64,000 bases of DNA from Streptomyces sp. 1222.5 (GCF_900105245.1 NZ_FNSZ01000001.1:5640001-5704000), one strand, 5' to 3'. Shown: positions 53,388-62,612, numbered from the stretch's first letter. Notes: generated by a model from the sequence alone, not told the origin. Translations and numbers: made by a program.

Positions 53388-54884
53388 GTGTCTCAGCACA
53401 TAGCCAAGCCCCGTACCACCGCAGTGATCCTGGCCGGTGGCACCGGTCAGCGGGTCGGTCTGTCGATTCCCAAGCAGTTGCTGAAGATCGCCGGCAAGGC
53501 GGTCATCGAGCACACGCTGACCACTTTCGAGAACGCCGAGTCGATCGACGACGTCATCGTGCTGATGGCGCCCGGTTATGTGCCGGACGTCGAGAAGATC
53601 GTGGCCAAGGCCGGTCTCACCAAGGTGAGGAGGGTCATCGAGGGCGGCTCCACCCGGAACGAGACCACGGAGCGCGCGATCGCGGCCCTCGGTGAGGGCC
53701 TGGCCGAGGGCGAGGACCGCAACGTCCTGTTCCACGACGCCGTACGCCCCCTGCTCTCGCAGCGCGTCATCGACGACTGCGTGGCGGCGCTGGAGCGGTA
53801 CCAGGCCGTGGACGTGGCCATCCCGTCCGCGGACACCGTCATCGTCACCCGCACGCACGGCGAGGACGGCGAGTTCATCACCGAGATCCCGGACCGCTCC
53901 CGGCTGCGCCGCGGCCAGACCCCGCAGGCCTTCAAGCTGTCCACGATCCGGCACGCCTACGAGGTCGCCGCCGGCGACCCCAACTTCCAGGCCACGGACG
54001 ACTGTTCCGTCGTGCTCAAGTACCTGCCGGACGTGCCGATCCACGTCGTCGCGGGCGACGAGTACAACATGAAGGTGACGCAGCCGGTCGACGTCTTCAT
54101 CGCCGACAAGCTGTTCCAGCTCGGCACCACCGCCGCGCCCGAACGGAACGGCGAGGAGACGTACCGCGAACTGCTGGCCGGTCGGACCGTCGTCGTCTTC
54201 GGCGGCTCGTACGGCATCGGCAAGGACATCGCCGAACTCGCCGAATCCAACGGCGCGAAGGTCTACGCCCTCGGCCGCTCCACGACCGGCACCCACGTGG
54301 AGAACCCGGAGGAGGTCGACGACGCGCTGTCCAAGGCGTACGCGGAGACCGGCCGGATCGACTACGTGGTCAACACCGCCGGCGTGCTGCGCATCGGCAA
54401 GCTCGCCGAGACCGACAACGCCACCATCGCGGAGGCGCTCCAGGTCAACTACCTGGCGCCGGTGCAGATCGCGCGCACCGCCTACAAGTACCTGGCGGAG
54501 ACCAAGGGCCAGCTGCTGCTCTACACCTCGAGCAGCTACACCCGCGGCCGCGCCGAGTACTCCCTGTACTCCTCCACCAAGGCCGCCATGGTGAACCTCA
54601 CCCAGGCGCTGGCCGACGAGTGGGCCGGCGACGGCGTCCGGGTCAACTGCATCAACCCCGAGCGCACCGCGACCCCCATGCGCACCAAGGCGTTCGGCGA
54701 GGAGCCCGCCGGCTCGCTGCTCTCCTCCGAAGCGGTGGCCCGGACTTCTCTCGACGTGCTGCTGTCGGAGCTGACCGGCCATGTCATCGACGTCCGCCAG
54801 CAGGACCCCACCGCGGGTGCCGCCAAGGCCTCCGGCTTCGAGCAGGCGCTGGCCTCGGTGCTGGACCGCCAGGACGACATGTAG
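53388..54884 (+). CDS. Bifunctional ribitol-5-phosphate cytidylyltransferase / ribulose-5-phosphate reductase (Bcs1-type)
   Basis: Encodes 498 residues from GTG 53388, after GAGGTAGG. The N-terminal half is an IspD/TarI-type cytidylyltransferase with LAGGTGQR (residues 15-22), Lys29, and HDAVRPL and GQTPQAF blocks. The C-terminal half is a short-chain dehydrogenase with FGGSYGIGKDIA (around 271-282), NTAGVL and the catalytic YxxxK at Tyr394-Lys398. Fused enzymes of this type (Bcs1 of Haemophilus) convert ribulose-5-phosphate to CDP-ribitol. The next gene is a CDP-polyol phosphotransferase, so the two probably make a ribitol-phosphate wall polymer. Confidence 0.9.
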   Translation: MSQHIAKPRTTAVILAGGTGQRVGLSIPKQLLKIAGKAVIEHTLTTFENAESIDDVIVLMAPGYVPDVEKIVAKAGLTKVRRVIEGGSTRNETTERAIAALGEGLAEGEDRNVLFHDAVRPLLSQRVIDDCVAALERYQAVDVAIPSADTVIVTRTHGEDGEFITEIPDRSRLRRGQTPQAFKLSTIRHAYEVAAGDPNFQATDDCSVVLKYLPDVPIHVVAGDEYNMKVTQPVDVFIADKLFQLGTTAAPERNGEETYRELLAGRTVVVFGGSYGIGKDIAELAESNGAKVYALGRSTTGTHVENPEEVDDALSKAYAETGRIDYVVNTAGVLRIGKLAETDNATIAEALQVNYLAPVQIARTAYKYLAETKGQLLLYTSSSYTRGRAEYSLYSSTKAAMVNLTQALADEWAGDGVRVNCINPERTATPMRTKAFGEEPAGSLLSSEAVARTSLDVLLSELTGHVIDVRQQDPTAGAAKASGFEQALASVLDRQDDM

Positions 54885-54915
54885 GACAACCGGACGATTG
54901 TGCGCGCTCTGTTGA

Positions 54916-54966
54916 ATTCAGGCCTCTCCGGGTATCCGATCGCCGGGTATGCGCAGAGGCCTGAAT
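54916..54966 (+). terminator. Long hairpin after the CDP-ribitol synthase gene, with repeated CCGGGTAT in the loop
   Basis: ATTCAGGCCTCT (54916-54927) pairs perfectly with AGAGGCCTGAAT (54955-54966). The 27-nt loop contains CCGGGTAT twice, separated by CCGATCG. It lies 31 bp after the upstream stop and 100 bp before the next gene. It may be a terminator or attenuator, or an operator if the loop repeats bind a protein. Confidence 0.6.
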
Positions 54967-55066
54967 CCGTACCCCGCGCGGGAGCCCGCACCGTAGGCGC
55001 ACCACCGGAATTTCCCGGCATTTCCTGTCAGAACCGGCACTCTCCCCTCCCAGAGCAGGTTTCTCC

Positions 55067-57187
55067 GTGATATCCACCGCTATTCGCGTCGCCCGGGTGG
55101 GCAGCGCGTCCGAGCTGGCCGCGGCGGTCCTCGTGATGCTGGGCTTCCCGGCGCTCATGCTGGCCGCGCTGGTCCCGAGCGTTCCCGCCTTCGCGGCCGT
55201 GGCCGCAGTGACGTACCTGGCGGACCACTATCTGCACCACAAGGGCAGCTACCTGATCAACCGCCTCAGCAAGGTCCGGGCGGGTCTGTCCATCCGCTTC
55301 CTGATCCGGCAGCTGCTGCTGATCCTGCTGCTGGCCCGCCTGTCGCTCTCCACCCACCTGGTCTTCTACGGCGCGGTCGCCTGCTTCATCGCGTTCTACG
55401 GCCTCCAGGCCCCGCACGGCGCGCTGGTCACCCTGATCCGCAACCGCCGCCGGATGCCGGTCGCCACCCGCAACATCGACCTCAAGGCCCGCATCCGCAT
55501 CCCCGACGCCCCGCCGCGCGGCCTGCTGCACCGCTCCGCCGAGAAGATCCTCCACCTCGACCTGTTCGCGGTCGCCGGCATCCTGGTCTCCGCCGAGCTG
55601 GGCTCCGCCGTCGCCGGTTACGTCGGCATCGGCCTCACCGTGGGCCTCGGCTGTCTGTACGTCCTCGTGCTCGTGCCGTACGTGCGCGGCACGCGGATCC
55701 CGCCGAAGGCCGACGCCGTGCTCGCCGCCATGGACGACTGGCTGACCGCCTACCGGCCCGAGACCGTCCTGTACTTCTCCGGCTCCAAGGACTCCGCGTA
55801 CCAGGTCAACATGTGGCTGGAGACGATGGAGCGGCTGGACACCCGGCCGCTGATCATCCTGCGCGAGCGGGTCCTCCTGGCCGGCCTCGCACCCACCACG
55901 GTCCCCGTCGTCTGCGTGCCCGGAGGGGTGCACCTGATGAACCTGGACCTGTCGACCGTGCGGGTCGCCCTGTACGCGGCGAACGTCGGCAAGAACATCC
56001 ACCTGCTGCGCGTGCCCACCATGAAGCACGTCTTCATCGGCCACGGCGACAGCGACAAGCTGGCCAGCGTCAACCCGTACAGCAAGGTCTACGACGAGGT
56101 GTGGACCGCCGGCCGCGCGGGCCGCGACCGCTACGCCATCGCCGACGTCGGCGTCCGCGACGAGGACATCGTCGAGGTCGGCCGGCCGCAGCTCGCGCCC
56201 ATCATGACCCGGCGCGACCTGCCCGAGGGCGGCGTCCCCACGGTCCTGTACGCGCCCACCTGGGAGGGCTGGGACGGCAACCCCGGCAACACCTCGATCG
56301 TGCTCGCCGGCGAGAACATCGTGAACCGGCTGATCGCGGCCGACCCGCCGGTCCGCGTCCTGTACAAGCCGCACCCCTTCACCGGCACCGTCAGCCCCGA
56401 GGCCGGTGCGGCCCACCGGCGGATCACCGCCCTGGTGGAGCAGGCCGCCGCCGAACGCGCCGCCGACCCCCGCTTCACCGCCGACGGCGGCGCCACGGAA
56501 CGCGCCAAGGAGGAGCTGACCCGGATCGAGGCCCGGCTCGCCGAACTGGCGGGCCCCGGCAGCGAGCGGGGCGACGAGGCCGAGGCCACCCGTGACGGCG
56601 TCGTCGACGTCCGCAGGCACGAGGAGACCGCCCGGCTGCGCGCCGAGTGGAACGACGCCTACTGGCGCTCCTTCCCGGCGTACGAGCACCGGGTCGTCAC
56701 CGGCGCTGAGCCGCGCCTGTACGACTGCTTCAACGTCTCCGACGCGATGGTGTCCGACATCTCCTCGGTGGTCTCCGACTTCATCGCCAGCGGCAAGCCG
56801 TACGCCGTCACCGACTCCGCGGAACTGGGCGCCGACGAGTTCAGACGGCAGAACACGGCCGTCCGCGCCGCCACGATCCTCACCAACGGCGCGGACGGCC
56901 TGGGCGCCCTGCTGGACGCCGTGCGCGACCCGGCCGGCGACCCGCTGGCGGGCGCCCGCGCGGAGCTGAAGCGGTACCTGCTGGGCCCGGACGAGCCCGC
57001 GTCGATCGACCGGTTCAACGGTGCGGTGGCCGATCTGGCCCGCAAGGCCGACGCCCGTAACGTCGGCCAGGAATCCCGGGCGGGCGCCGCGAACGCCGAC
57101 CCCGCCGAGGCGGCCGAACTGACCAACGCGGTGCCGGGCCAGCGCTCCGCGTCGGCCGGTGACACGGACGGCGTGACCGCCGGCTGA
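55067..57187 (+). CDS. Membrane CDP-glycerol/CDP-ribitol phosphotransferase (TagF/TarL-like)
   Basis: Encodes 706 residues from GTG 55067. The N-terminal 215 or so residues hold several membrane helices (LAAAVLVMLGFPALMLAALV, LLLILLLARLSL, the LVFYGAVACFIAFYG region and VAGYVGIGLTVGLGCLYVLV), which soluble TagF enzymes lack. The C-terminal part is a CDP-glycerol phosphotransferase domain with VFIGHGDSDKLASVNPYSKV, VLYAPTWEGWDG, LYKPHPF and DISSVVSDFIASGKPY. The last 70 residues are disordered. Together with the CDP-ribitol synthase and the following glycosyltransferase it should build a polyol-phosphate wall or spore-wall polymer at the membrane. S. coelicolor carries similar genes between obg and proA. 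Confidence 0.9.
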   Translation: MISTAIRVARVGSASELAAAVLVMLGFPALMLAALVPSVPAFAAVAAVTYLADHYLHHKGSYLINRLSKVRAGLSIRFLIRQLLLILLLARLSLSTHLVFYGAVACFIAFYGLQAPHGALVTLIRNRRRMPVATRNIDLKARIRIPDAPPRGLLHRSAEKILHLDLFAVAGILVSAELGSAVAGYVGIGLTVGLGCLYVLVLVPYVRGTRIPPKADAVLAAMDDWLTAYRPETVLYFSGSKDSAYQVNMWLETMERLDTRPLIILRERVLLAGLAPTTVPVVCVPGGVHLMNLDLSTVRVALYAANVGKNIHLLRVPTMKHVFIGHGDSDKLASVNPYSKVYDEVWTAGRAGRDRYAIADVGVRDEDIVEVGRPQLAPIMTRRDLPEGGVPTVLYAPTWEGWDGNPGNTSIVLAGENIVNRLIAADPPVRVLYKPHPFTGTVSPEAGAAHRRITALVEQAAAERAADPRFTADGGATERAKEELTRIEARLAELAGPGSERGDEAEATRDGVVDVRRHEETARLRAEWNDAYWRSFPAYEHRVVTGAEPRLYDCFNVSDAMVSDISSVVSDFIASGKPYAVTDSAELGADEFRRQNTAVRAATILTNGADGLGALLDAVRDPAGDPLAGARAELKRYLLGPDEPASIDRFNGAVADLARKADARNVGQESRAGAANADPAEAAELTNAVPGQRSASAGDTDGVTAG

Positions 57188-57207
57188 CCGCCCCCGCGCT
57201 TGGCGCC

Positions 57208-57236
57208 GGGCCCCGAGGAGCACTCCTCCGGGGCCC
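57208..57236 (+). terminator. Terminator after the phosphotransferase gene
   Basis: GGGCCCCGAGGAG pairs with CTCCTCCGGGGCCC with one bulged base, about 20 bp after the stop. The rest of the 261-bp gap presumably carries the promoter of the glycosyltransferase gene. Confidence 0.75.
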
Positions 57237-57448
57237 TCGTCATGTCCGGCCCCGGCCGGGTCTTCCCTCGCTCTTAATCCGTCCTGAGCAACTCTTACCG
57301 CCGCTGCGTACCTTTCCGGTGAGCGTGCGCACGCCTGTGACCTGCGCCACTCCGCGCCCAGGGTGAAGCAACCGCGTCCTACGGGTGTCCGTCTAACACG
57401 TTGAGATTGAGGCGATACGGGGTGAATGTTCCGTGACTGGGGGGAAGA

Positions 57449-58663
57449 GTGAGCGCCGTGACGCAGCCTGACGTCAGCGTGATCATCGGGGCGTACGAAG
57501 CCATGCCGTACCTGGTGGAGTGCCTGGCGTCCGTCGAGGCGCAGACCATCGACCCGGCACGCCTGGAGGTCATCGCCGTCGACGACGGCTCCACCGACGG
57601 CACGGGGGGGTGCCTGGAGGAGTTCGCGGCCCGCGCCCCCATGCCCGTCACCGTCGTCCGCCAGGACAACTCCGGCGGCCCCAGCGGCCCCCGTAACGTC
57701 GGCCTCGGCAAGGCGGCCGGACGCTACGTCTTCTTCCTGGACGCCGACGACCGGCTCGGCCCCGAGGCCCTGGAGCGCATGGTCGCCATGGCCGACGAGA
57801 ACGGCACGGACGTCGTCCTCGGCCGCGTCGAGGGCGTCAACCGCACCGCGCCGAAGTCCATGTTCGGCAAGACCCTCGGCCGGACCGACGTCCACTCCTC
57901 CAACATCAAGTTCACGCTGAGCGCGCAGAAATTGTTCCGCCGCGAACTGCTGGAGAGACACGGCATGCGGTTCGACGAGTCGCTGTGGACCGGCGAGGAC
58001 GCGCTGTTCACCCTGGAGGCGTACCTGCGCGCGGACGGCGTCTCCGTCCTCGCCGACTACACGTGCTACTACCTGGTCGGCCGCGAGGACGGCAAGCACG
58101 TGACGAAGACCGGCGGCTACACGCTCCGCTTCGACTCCGCGCGCGCCCTGATGAAGCTGATCGCCGACATGGTCCCGGCCGGCGACCGGCGCGACGCCCT
58201 CATGATCCGGCCCTTCCTCATCACCCTGCTGCCGCAGTTCGGGCCCACGTTCCTCACCGACGACGAGGACGTCCGCCGGCACAAGTTCGAGCTGGCCGGG
58301 CCGCTGATGGACGCCCACTGGACGCCCGGCGTCGCCCGCCTGCTGAAGGTCCACGAGCGGCTGCGGCTGCACCTGGTCGCCATGGGACGCCCCGAACTGC
58401 TGCTGGACGTCGTGCGGTTCGTCAAGGCCAAGAAGCAGGCGCCCGCCGTCCTGGAGAAGCGCGGCACCCGCCTGTACCTCATCTACCCGCACTTCCGCTC
58501 CCGGGCGGCCGGCGTCCCCGACGAGATCTACCTCGCCGAGGCCCGCGAGGCGCGCGCGTTCGAGGGCTACCGCGCGGCCGCCGCCAACACCTTCCTGCGC
58601 CGCGCCCTGCGCAAGGCGCGGCGGATGCTGCCGATCGGAGGCTTCGGAGCGACGGCCGCCTGA
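57449..58663 (+). CDS. Family 2 glycosyltransferase
   Basis: Encodes 404 residues from GTG 57449; GTG 57458 is also possible and is better spaced from GGGGAAG. The GT-A fold is clear: VSVIIGAYEAMPYLVECLAS, VDDGSTDGT, GPRNVGL and the metal-binding FLDADDR. Acceptor-side GEDALFTLEAYLRAD also matches. The enzyme probably adds sugar to, or builds the repeating unit of, the wall polymer made by the two upstream genes. Similar glycosyltransferases in this chromosomal position of S. coelicolor have been tied to the spore wall. Confidence 0.88.
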   Translation: MSAVTQPDVSVIIGAYEAMPYLVECLASVEAQTIDPARLEVIAVDDGSTDGTGGCLEEFAARAPMPVTVVRQDNSGGPSGPRNVGLGKAAGRYVFFLDADDRLGPEALERMVAMADENGTDVVLGRVEGVNRTAPKSMFGKTLGRTDVHSSNIKFTLSAQKLFRRELLERHGMRFDESLWTGEDALFTLEAYLRADGVSVLADYTCYYLVGREDGKHVTKTGGYTLRFDSARALMKLIADMVPAGDRRDALMIRPFLITLLPQFGPTFLTDDEDVRRHKFELAGPLMDAHWTPGVARLLKVHERLRLHLVAMGRPELLLDVVRFVKAKKQAPAVLEKRGTRLYLIYPHFRSRAAGVPDEIYLAEAREARAFEGYRAAAANTFLRRALRKARRMLPIGGFGATAA

Positions 58664-58722
58664 GCCGCTCCGCCCCCTGTCCGCGCACTGGACCGCCGCC
58701 CGGCCCGGCGGTCCCCTTCGCG

Positions 58723-58728
58723 TAGATT
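58723..58728 (+). promoter_or_regulatory. -10 box TAGATT for proB
   Basis: TAGATT lies 31 bp before the proB GTG, giving a leader of about 25 nt with the GAGGGAGTGGAG ribosome binding site. Confidence 0.5.
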
Positions 58729-58759
58729 GATGCCACGCGCGAGGGAGTGGAGACAGCAC

Positions 58760-59914
58760 GTGGCAAGGGCAAGGCAGGCCGTGGGCGAGGCCCGCAGGAT
58801 CGTCGTCAAGGTGGGCTCCTCGTCGCTGACCACCGCAGCGGGCGGCCTGGACGCCGACCGCGTCGACGCGCTCGTCGACGTCCTCGCCAAGAGCCGTGGC
58901 GGGGACGGCACCGCCCGCAGCGGCAACGGGGGAGAGCGGGAGATCGTCCTCGTCTCCTCCGGCGCCATCGCGGCCGGACTCGCCCCGCTGGGCCTGCGCC
59001 GCCGCCCCCGCGACCTCGCCCGCCAGCAGGCCGCCGCCAGCGTCGGGCAGGGCCTCCTCGTCGCGCGCTACACCGCGTCCTTCGCCCGCTACGGCGTCCG
59101 CGTCGGCCAAGTCCTGCTCACCTCCGACGACATGAGCCGCCGCGCCCACCACCGCAACGCCTCCCGCACCCTCGACAAGCTGCTCGCGATGGGCGCCTTC
59201 CCGATCGTCAACGAGAACGACACCGTCGCCACCGACGAGATCCGCTTCGGCGACAACGACCGTCTCGCAGCCCTCGTGGCCCACCTCGTCCACGCCGACC
59301 TGCTGGTCCTCCTCTCCGACGTCGACGGCGTCTACGACGGCGACCCGAGCAAGCCCGGCACCTCGCGGATAGCGCAGGTGCGCGGTCCCGAGGACCTCGC
59401 GGGCGTCGAGATCGGCAATGCGGGCAAGGCGGGCGTCGGCACCGGCGGCATGGTCACCAAGGTGGAGGCCGCCCGCATCGCCGCCGCGGCCGGCATCCCG
59501 GTCGTGCTGACCAGCGCCGTCCACGCCGCCGAGGCGCTCGCCGGCGGCGACACCGGCACCTACTTCCACCCGGCGGGCAAGCGCTCCGCCGACCGGCTGC
59601 TGTGGCTCCAGCACGCCTCCACCCCGCAGGGGGCGCTGACCCTGGACGACGGCGCGGTGGACGCCGTCGTGAAGGGGCGCAAGTCGCTGCTGCCCGCCGG
59701 AATCGCCGCCGTGGAAGGCGAGTTCACCGCCGGTGACCCCGTCGAACTGCGGGACGCGGCCGGCCGGCCCGTGGCCCGGGGACTCGTCAACTTCGACGCC
59801 AAGGAGATCCCACGGCTGATCGGGCGTTCGACCCGCGAGCTGGCCCGCGAGCTCGGCCCGGCGTACGAACGCGAGGTCGTACACAGGGACGACCTGGTGC
59901 TCCTGCACGCGTGA
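58760..59914 (+). CDS. proB: Glutamate 5-kinase
   Basis: Encodes 384 residues from GTG 58760, which follows GGAGTGGAG. ProB phosphorylates glutamate in the first step of proline synthesis. The amino acid kinase domain has IVVKVGSSSLT, LVSSGAIAAG, NENDTVATDEIRFGDND and LLSDVDGVYDGDP. A C-terminal PUA domain (about 290-384) follows and includes GLVNFDAKEIPRLIGRST. Its product is passed to ProA, encoded 0.7 kb downstream, with one hypothetical gene between. Confidence 0.97.
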   Translation: MARARQAVGEARRIVVKVGSSSLTTAAGGLDADRVDALVDVLAKSRGGDGTARSGNGGEREIVLVSSGAIAAGLAPLGLRRRPRDLARQQAAASVGQGLLVARYTASFARYGVRVGQVLLTSDDMSRRAHHRNASRTLDKLLAMGAFPIVNENDTVATDEIRFGDNDRLAALVAHLVHADLLVLLSDVDGVYDGDPSKPGTSRIAQVRGPEDLAGVEIGNAGKAGVGTGGMVTKVEAARIAAAAGIPVVLTSAVHAAEALAGGDTGTYFHPAGKRSADRLLWLQHASTPQGALTLDDGAVDAVVKGRKSLLPAGIAAVEGEFTAGDPVELRDAAGRPVARGLVNFDAKEIPRLIGRSTRELARELGPAYEREVVHRDDLVLLHA

Positions 59915-60082
59915 CACTCGCAAAACCGCTCGTAAACGGGAGACGAGGACGGCCCCCGGTGGGGGACGTTCCGTAAAACCACCACGCGGAGCCCTGCGGC
60001 CTGCTCAACTTTGTCTCTGGGACATGTTGAAAGGACACGTTCCGTCAAGGGGTCGGGCGAGGCATGCGCGAAGGAGGCCGTC

Positions 60083-60508
60083 GTGAGACGAGTGCGCCCT
60101 GGGGCGGTGTCCCGCGGGGCTCTGACCAGTGTCGCGGCCGGGGACACCTACGAGGAGCCCAAGGACCTGCCCCGCCTGTGGCACGTCACCCTCAGCGTCT
60201 CCGGACAGAAGGTCCCCCTGCCGGACCTGCGGCGGGCCCTCGAGCAGCTCGCCCACGACCACCCCTTTCTGCTGACCAGCAGATACGCGACCGACCACGC
60301 CGAGATCCGGTACTGGGAAGAGGCCCGCGACCTGCACGACGCCGCCGCCGTCGCGCTGCGCCTGTGGGGCGAGCACCGGCAGAGCGCCGGGCTGCCCTCC
60401 TGGGAGATCGTCGGCCTGGAGGTCATCGACCGCGAGACCTACCACCAGCGCATCGCCGAGGGCTACGGCCCCGCGCCGGCGACGCCCGTCGGGGTGCACC
60501 CGTTCTGA
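60083..60508 (+). CDS. Conserved hypothetical protein between proB and proA
   Basis: Encodes 141 residues from GTG 60083, behind GAAGGAGG. It is soluble and has conserved-looking blocks LPRLWHVTLSVSGQKVPLPD, LEQLAHDHPFLLTSRYA, EIRYWEEARDLHDAAAVALR and SWEIVGLEVIDRETYHQR. The two-layer pattern of strands and helices suggests a small alpha/beta fold. Position between proB and proA is common in Streptomyces, but the function is unknown and no family name can be given with confidence. Confidence 0.85.
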   Translation: MRRVRPGAVSRGALTSVAAGDTYEEPKDLPRLWHVTLSVSGQKVPLPDLRRALEQLAHDHPFLLTSRYATDHAEIRYWEEARDLHDAAAVALRLWGEHRQSAGLPSWEIVGLEVIDRETYHQRIAEGYGPAPATPVGVHPF

Positions 60509-60616
60509 GACCCCCGTGCCCGGACTCCCGGCGCGGGGGCCCCGGGGCCGGCCGGCTGTCCCTTTTGCGGCGTCTCGGGGTGTGGGACGACCGCTGAACG
60601 GCCCGGCGCAGCGCAC

Positions 60617-60622
60617 TACCCT
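60617..60622 (+). promoter_or_regulatory. -10 box TACCCT for leaderless proA
   Basis: TACCCT ends 7 nt before ATG 60630, with no ribosome binding site, so proA probably has a leaderless transcript independent of proB. Confidence 0.55.
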
Positions 60623-60629
60623 TCACCCC

Positions 60630-61916
60630 ATGACCACGCTCTCGCCGTACGACTCGATGTCCCCGGTCACCCAGGCCGCCTACCGGGCCAAGGCCGCCGC
60701 CGCCGACCTCGCGCCGCTCCCGCGCGCCGAGAAGGACGACGCGCTGCTGGCCATCGCCGACGCCCTGGAGGTCCGGACCGCCGAGATCGTCGAGGCCAAC
60801 GGCCGCGACGTGGCCAAGGCCCGGGAGAACGGCACGAGCGAGTCCGTCGTCGACCGGCTCACCCTCACCCCCGAGCGGATCCGCGCCATCGCCTCCGACG
60901 TCCGCGACGTCGCGAAGCTGCCCGACCCGGTCGGCGAGATCGTCCGCGGCTCCACCCTCCCCAACGGCATCGACCTGCGCCAGGTCCGCGTGCCGCTCGG
61001 CGTCGTCGGCATCATCTACGAGGCCCGCCCGAACGTCACCGTCGACGCCGCCGCCCTCTGCCTGAAGTCCGGCAACGCCGTCCTGCTGCGCGGCTCCGCC
61101 TCCGCCTACGAGTCCAACTCCGCCCTCGTCCGGGTCATCCGGGACGCCGTCGGCGGCGCCGGGCTCCCCGCCGACTCCGTCCAGCTCGTGCCCGGCGAGA
61201 GCCGCGAGTCCGTCCGGGAGCTGATGCGCGCCCGCGGCCTCGTCGACGTCCTCATCCCGCGCGGCGGCGCCTCCCTCATCCGGACCGTGGTCGCCGAGTC
61301 CGTCGTCCCGGTCATCGAGACCGGCACCGGCAACTGCCACGTCTACGTCGACGCCCACGCCGACATCGACACGGCCGTCGACATCCTGATCAACTCCAAG
61401 GCCCAGCGGGTCAGCGTCTGCAACGCCGCCGAGACCCTCCTGGTCCACCAGGACATCGCCGCCGAGTTCCTGCCGCGCGCCCTGGACGCCCTCGCCGAGG
61501 CCGGCGTCACCGTCCACGCCGACGAGCGCGTACTCGCCTACGGCAAGGACTCCAAGGCCACCGTGGTCGAGGCGACCCCGGAGGACTGGGAGACGGAGTA
61601 CCTGTCGTACGACATCGCCGCCGCCGTCGTCGACTCGCTGGACAAGGCCGTCGAGCACATCCGGCTGTGGACCTCCGGGCACACCGAGGCGATCGTCACC
61701 ACCTCCCAGCAGGCCGCCCGCCGCTTCACCCGACTGGTCGACTCCACCACCGTCGCCGTGAACGCCTCCACCCGGTTCACCGACGGCGGCCAGTTCGGCT
61801 TCGGCGCGGAGATCGGCATCTCCACCCAGAAGCTGCACGCCCGCGGCCCGATGGGCCTGCCGGAGCTGACCAGCACGAAGTACATCGTCACCGGCGACGG
61901 CCACGTCCGCCGCTGA
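60630..61916 (+). CDS. proA: Glutamate-5-semialdehyde dehydrogenase (gamma-glutamyl phosphate reductase)
   Basis: Encodes 428 residues from ATG 60630. ProA reduces glutamyl-5-phosphate with NADPH in the second step of proline synthesis. Family blocks are VRVPLGVVGIIYEARPNVT, LRGSASAYESN, PRGGASLIRTV, GTGNCHVYVD, and the catalytic cysteine in SVCNAAETLLVH, followed by FGFGAEIGISTQKLHARGPM. It is full length. The leaderless promoter argues for this start over longer in-frame alternatives. Confidence 0.97.
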   Translation: MTTLSPYDSMSPVTQAAYRAKAAAADLAPLPRAEKDDALLAIADALEVRTAEIVEANGRDVAKARENGTSESVVDRLTLTPERIRAIASDVRDVAKLPDPVGEIVRGSTLPNGIDLRQVRVPLGVVGIIYEARPNVTVDAAALCLKSGNAVLLRGSASAYESNSALVRVIRDAVGGAGLPADSVQLVPGESRESVRELMRARGLVDVLIPRGGASLIRTVVAESVVPVIETGTGNCHVYVDAHADIDTAVDILINSKAQRVSVCNAAETLLVHQDIAAEFLPRALDALAEAGVTVHADERVLAYGKDSKATVVEATPEDWETEYLSYDIAAAVVDSLDKAVEHIRLWTSGHTEAIVTTSQQAARRFTRLVDSTTVAVNASTRFTDGGQFGFGAEIGISTQKLHARGPMGLPELTSTKYIVTGDGHVRR

Positions 61917-62024
61917 GGTTCACCCCTTCGGCCGTACGTCCGGCAACGCCCGCGCACGGCCGAAAAGGCGTCTCATCAGGCGGATGAATTTCCATACCGT
62001 CTGCCCAAATTGACCCCCCAGGTC

Positions 62025-62030
62025 TACTCT
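62025..62030 (+). promoter_or_regulatory. -10 box TACTCT for the leaderless gene at 62037
   Basis: TACTCT ends 6 nt before GTG 62037, with no ribosome binding site between them. Confidence 0.5.
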
Positions 62031-62036
62031 GGACCC

Positions 62037-62612
62037 GTGCCGGAGGACGTGGGGGGCACGCCGTTCCCTGACGGCTGGGAGCCCGACGACGACCACGACC
62101 ACGGGGTGTCGGACGAAGAGTTCGCCTCCGTGGTCTTCGACGAGGCGTTCGTCCGGGCGGCCACGGTCCACGAGCCGACCGCCGTCGAGCGCCTGCTGGC
62201 CGCCGCACAGGCCCGGGCCGAGGCCTCCGAGGCGGAGGCGGCCCGCCGCGCCCACCTCGCCGCCGACCGCTTCGACGACGCCTACGGCCCCGACGACGCC
62301 GATCCCGGACATGATCCGGACGACGACGAGCTGGACGATCCCGACGTCCTCGGCGACCACCACGGCCCCTTCGGCGCCTACGGCAAGCAGGTCCGCTGGC
62401 ACCGCCCGGTGGCCTGGGTGCTCGCCGTGGTGATGGGCATCGGCATGGTCGCCCTGGCTTTCGCGGCGGTCTACCGGGGCGCCTCCTCGAACACCCGGGA
62501 CCGGGTGCCCGCGCCCGCATCCACCGGCCTGGAACAGGGCAGCGCGGCCGCTCCCTCGGTCTCCGCCGACTACTCCGGGCCGGCCGTCCCGGCCGGCCCG
62601 CGCTCCCCCTGA
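62037..62612 (+). CDS. Acidic single-pass membrane protein with SVVFDExFVRAA motif
   Basis: Encodes 191 residues from GTG 62037 (leaderless). An acidic, histidine-containing N-terminus is followed by DEEFASVVFDEAFVRAATVH, an alanine-rich helix, a second acidic stretch, one membrane helix (WVLAVVMGIGMVALAFAAVY, about residues 125-145) and a short external Pro/Ser tail. The motif recurs near the N-terminus of the next gene product, so the two are related. No known family was recognised. The layout suggests a cytoplasmic interaction motif held at the membrane. Confidence 0.75.
   Translation: MPEDVGGTPFPDGWEPDDDHDHGVSDEEFASVVFDEAFVRAATVHEPTAVERLLAAAQARAEASEAEAARRAHLAADRFDDAYGPDDADPGHDPDDDELDDPDVLGDHHGPFGAYGKQVRWHRPVAWVLAVVMGIGMVALAFAAVYRGASSNTRDRVPAPASTGLEQGSAAAPSVSADYSGPAVPAGPRSP

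Noticed and set aside
55028..59923. 1631-codon minus-strand open frame opposite the wall-polymer genes and proB
   Set aside because: It is the antisense shadow of three well-supported plus-strand genes, with Val/Asp/Gly-rich repetitive composition and no family resemblance.
62010..62015. TTGACC as the -35 box of the gene at 62037
   Set aside because: Only 9 bp separate it from the TACTCT -10 box, too close for a sigma-70-type promoter.
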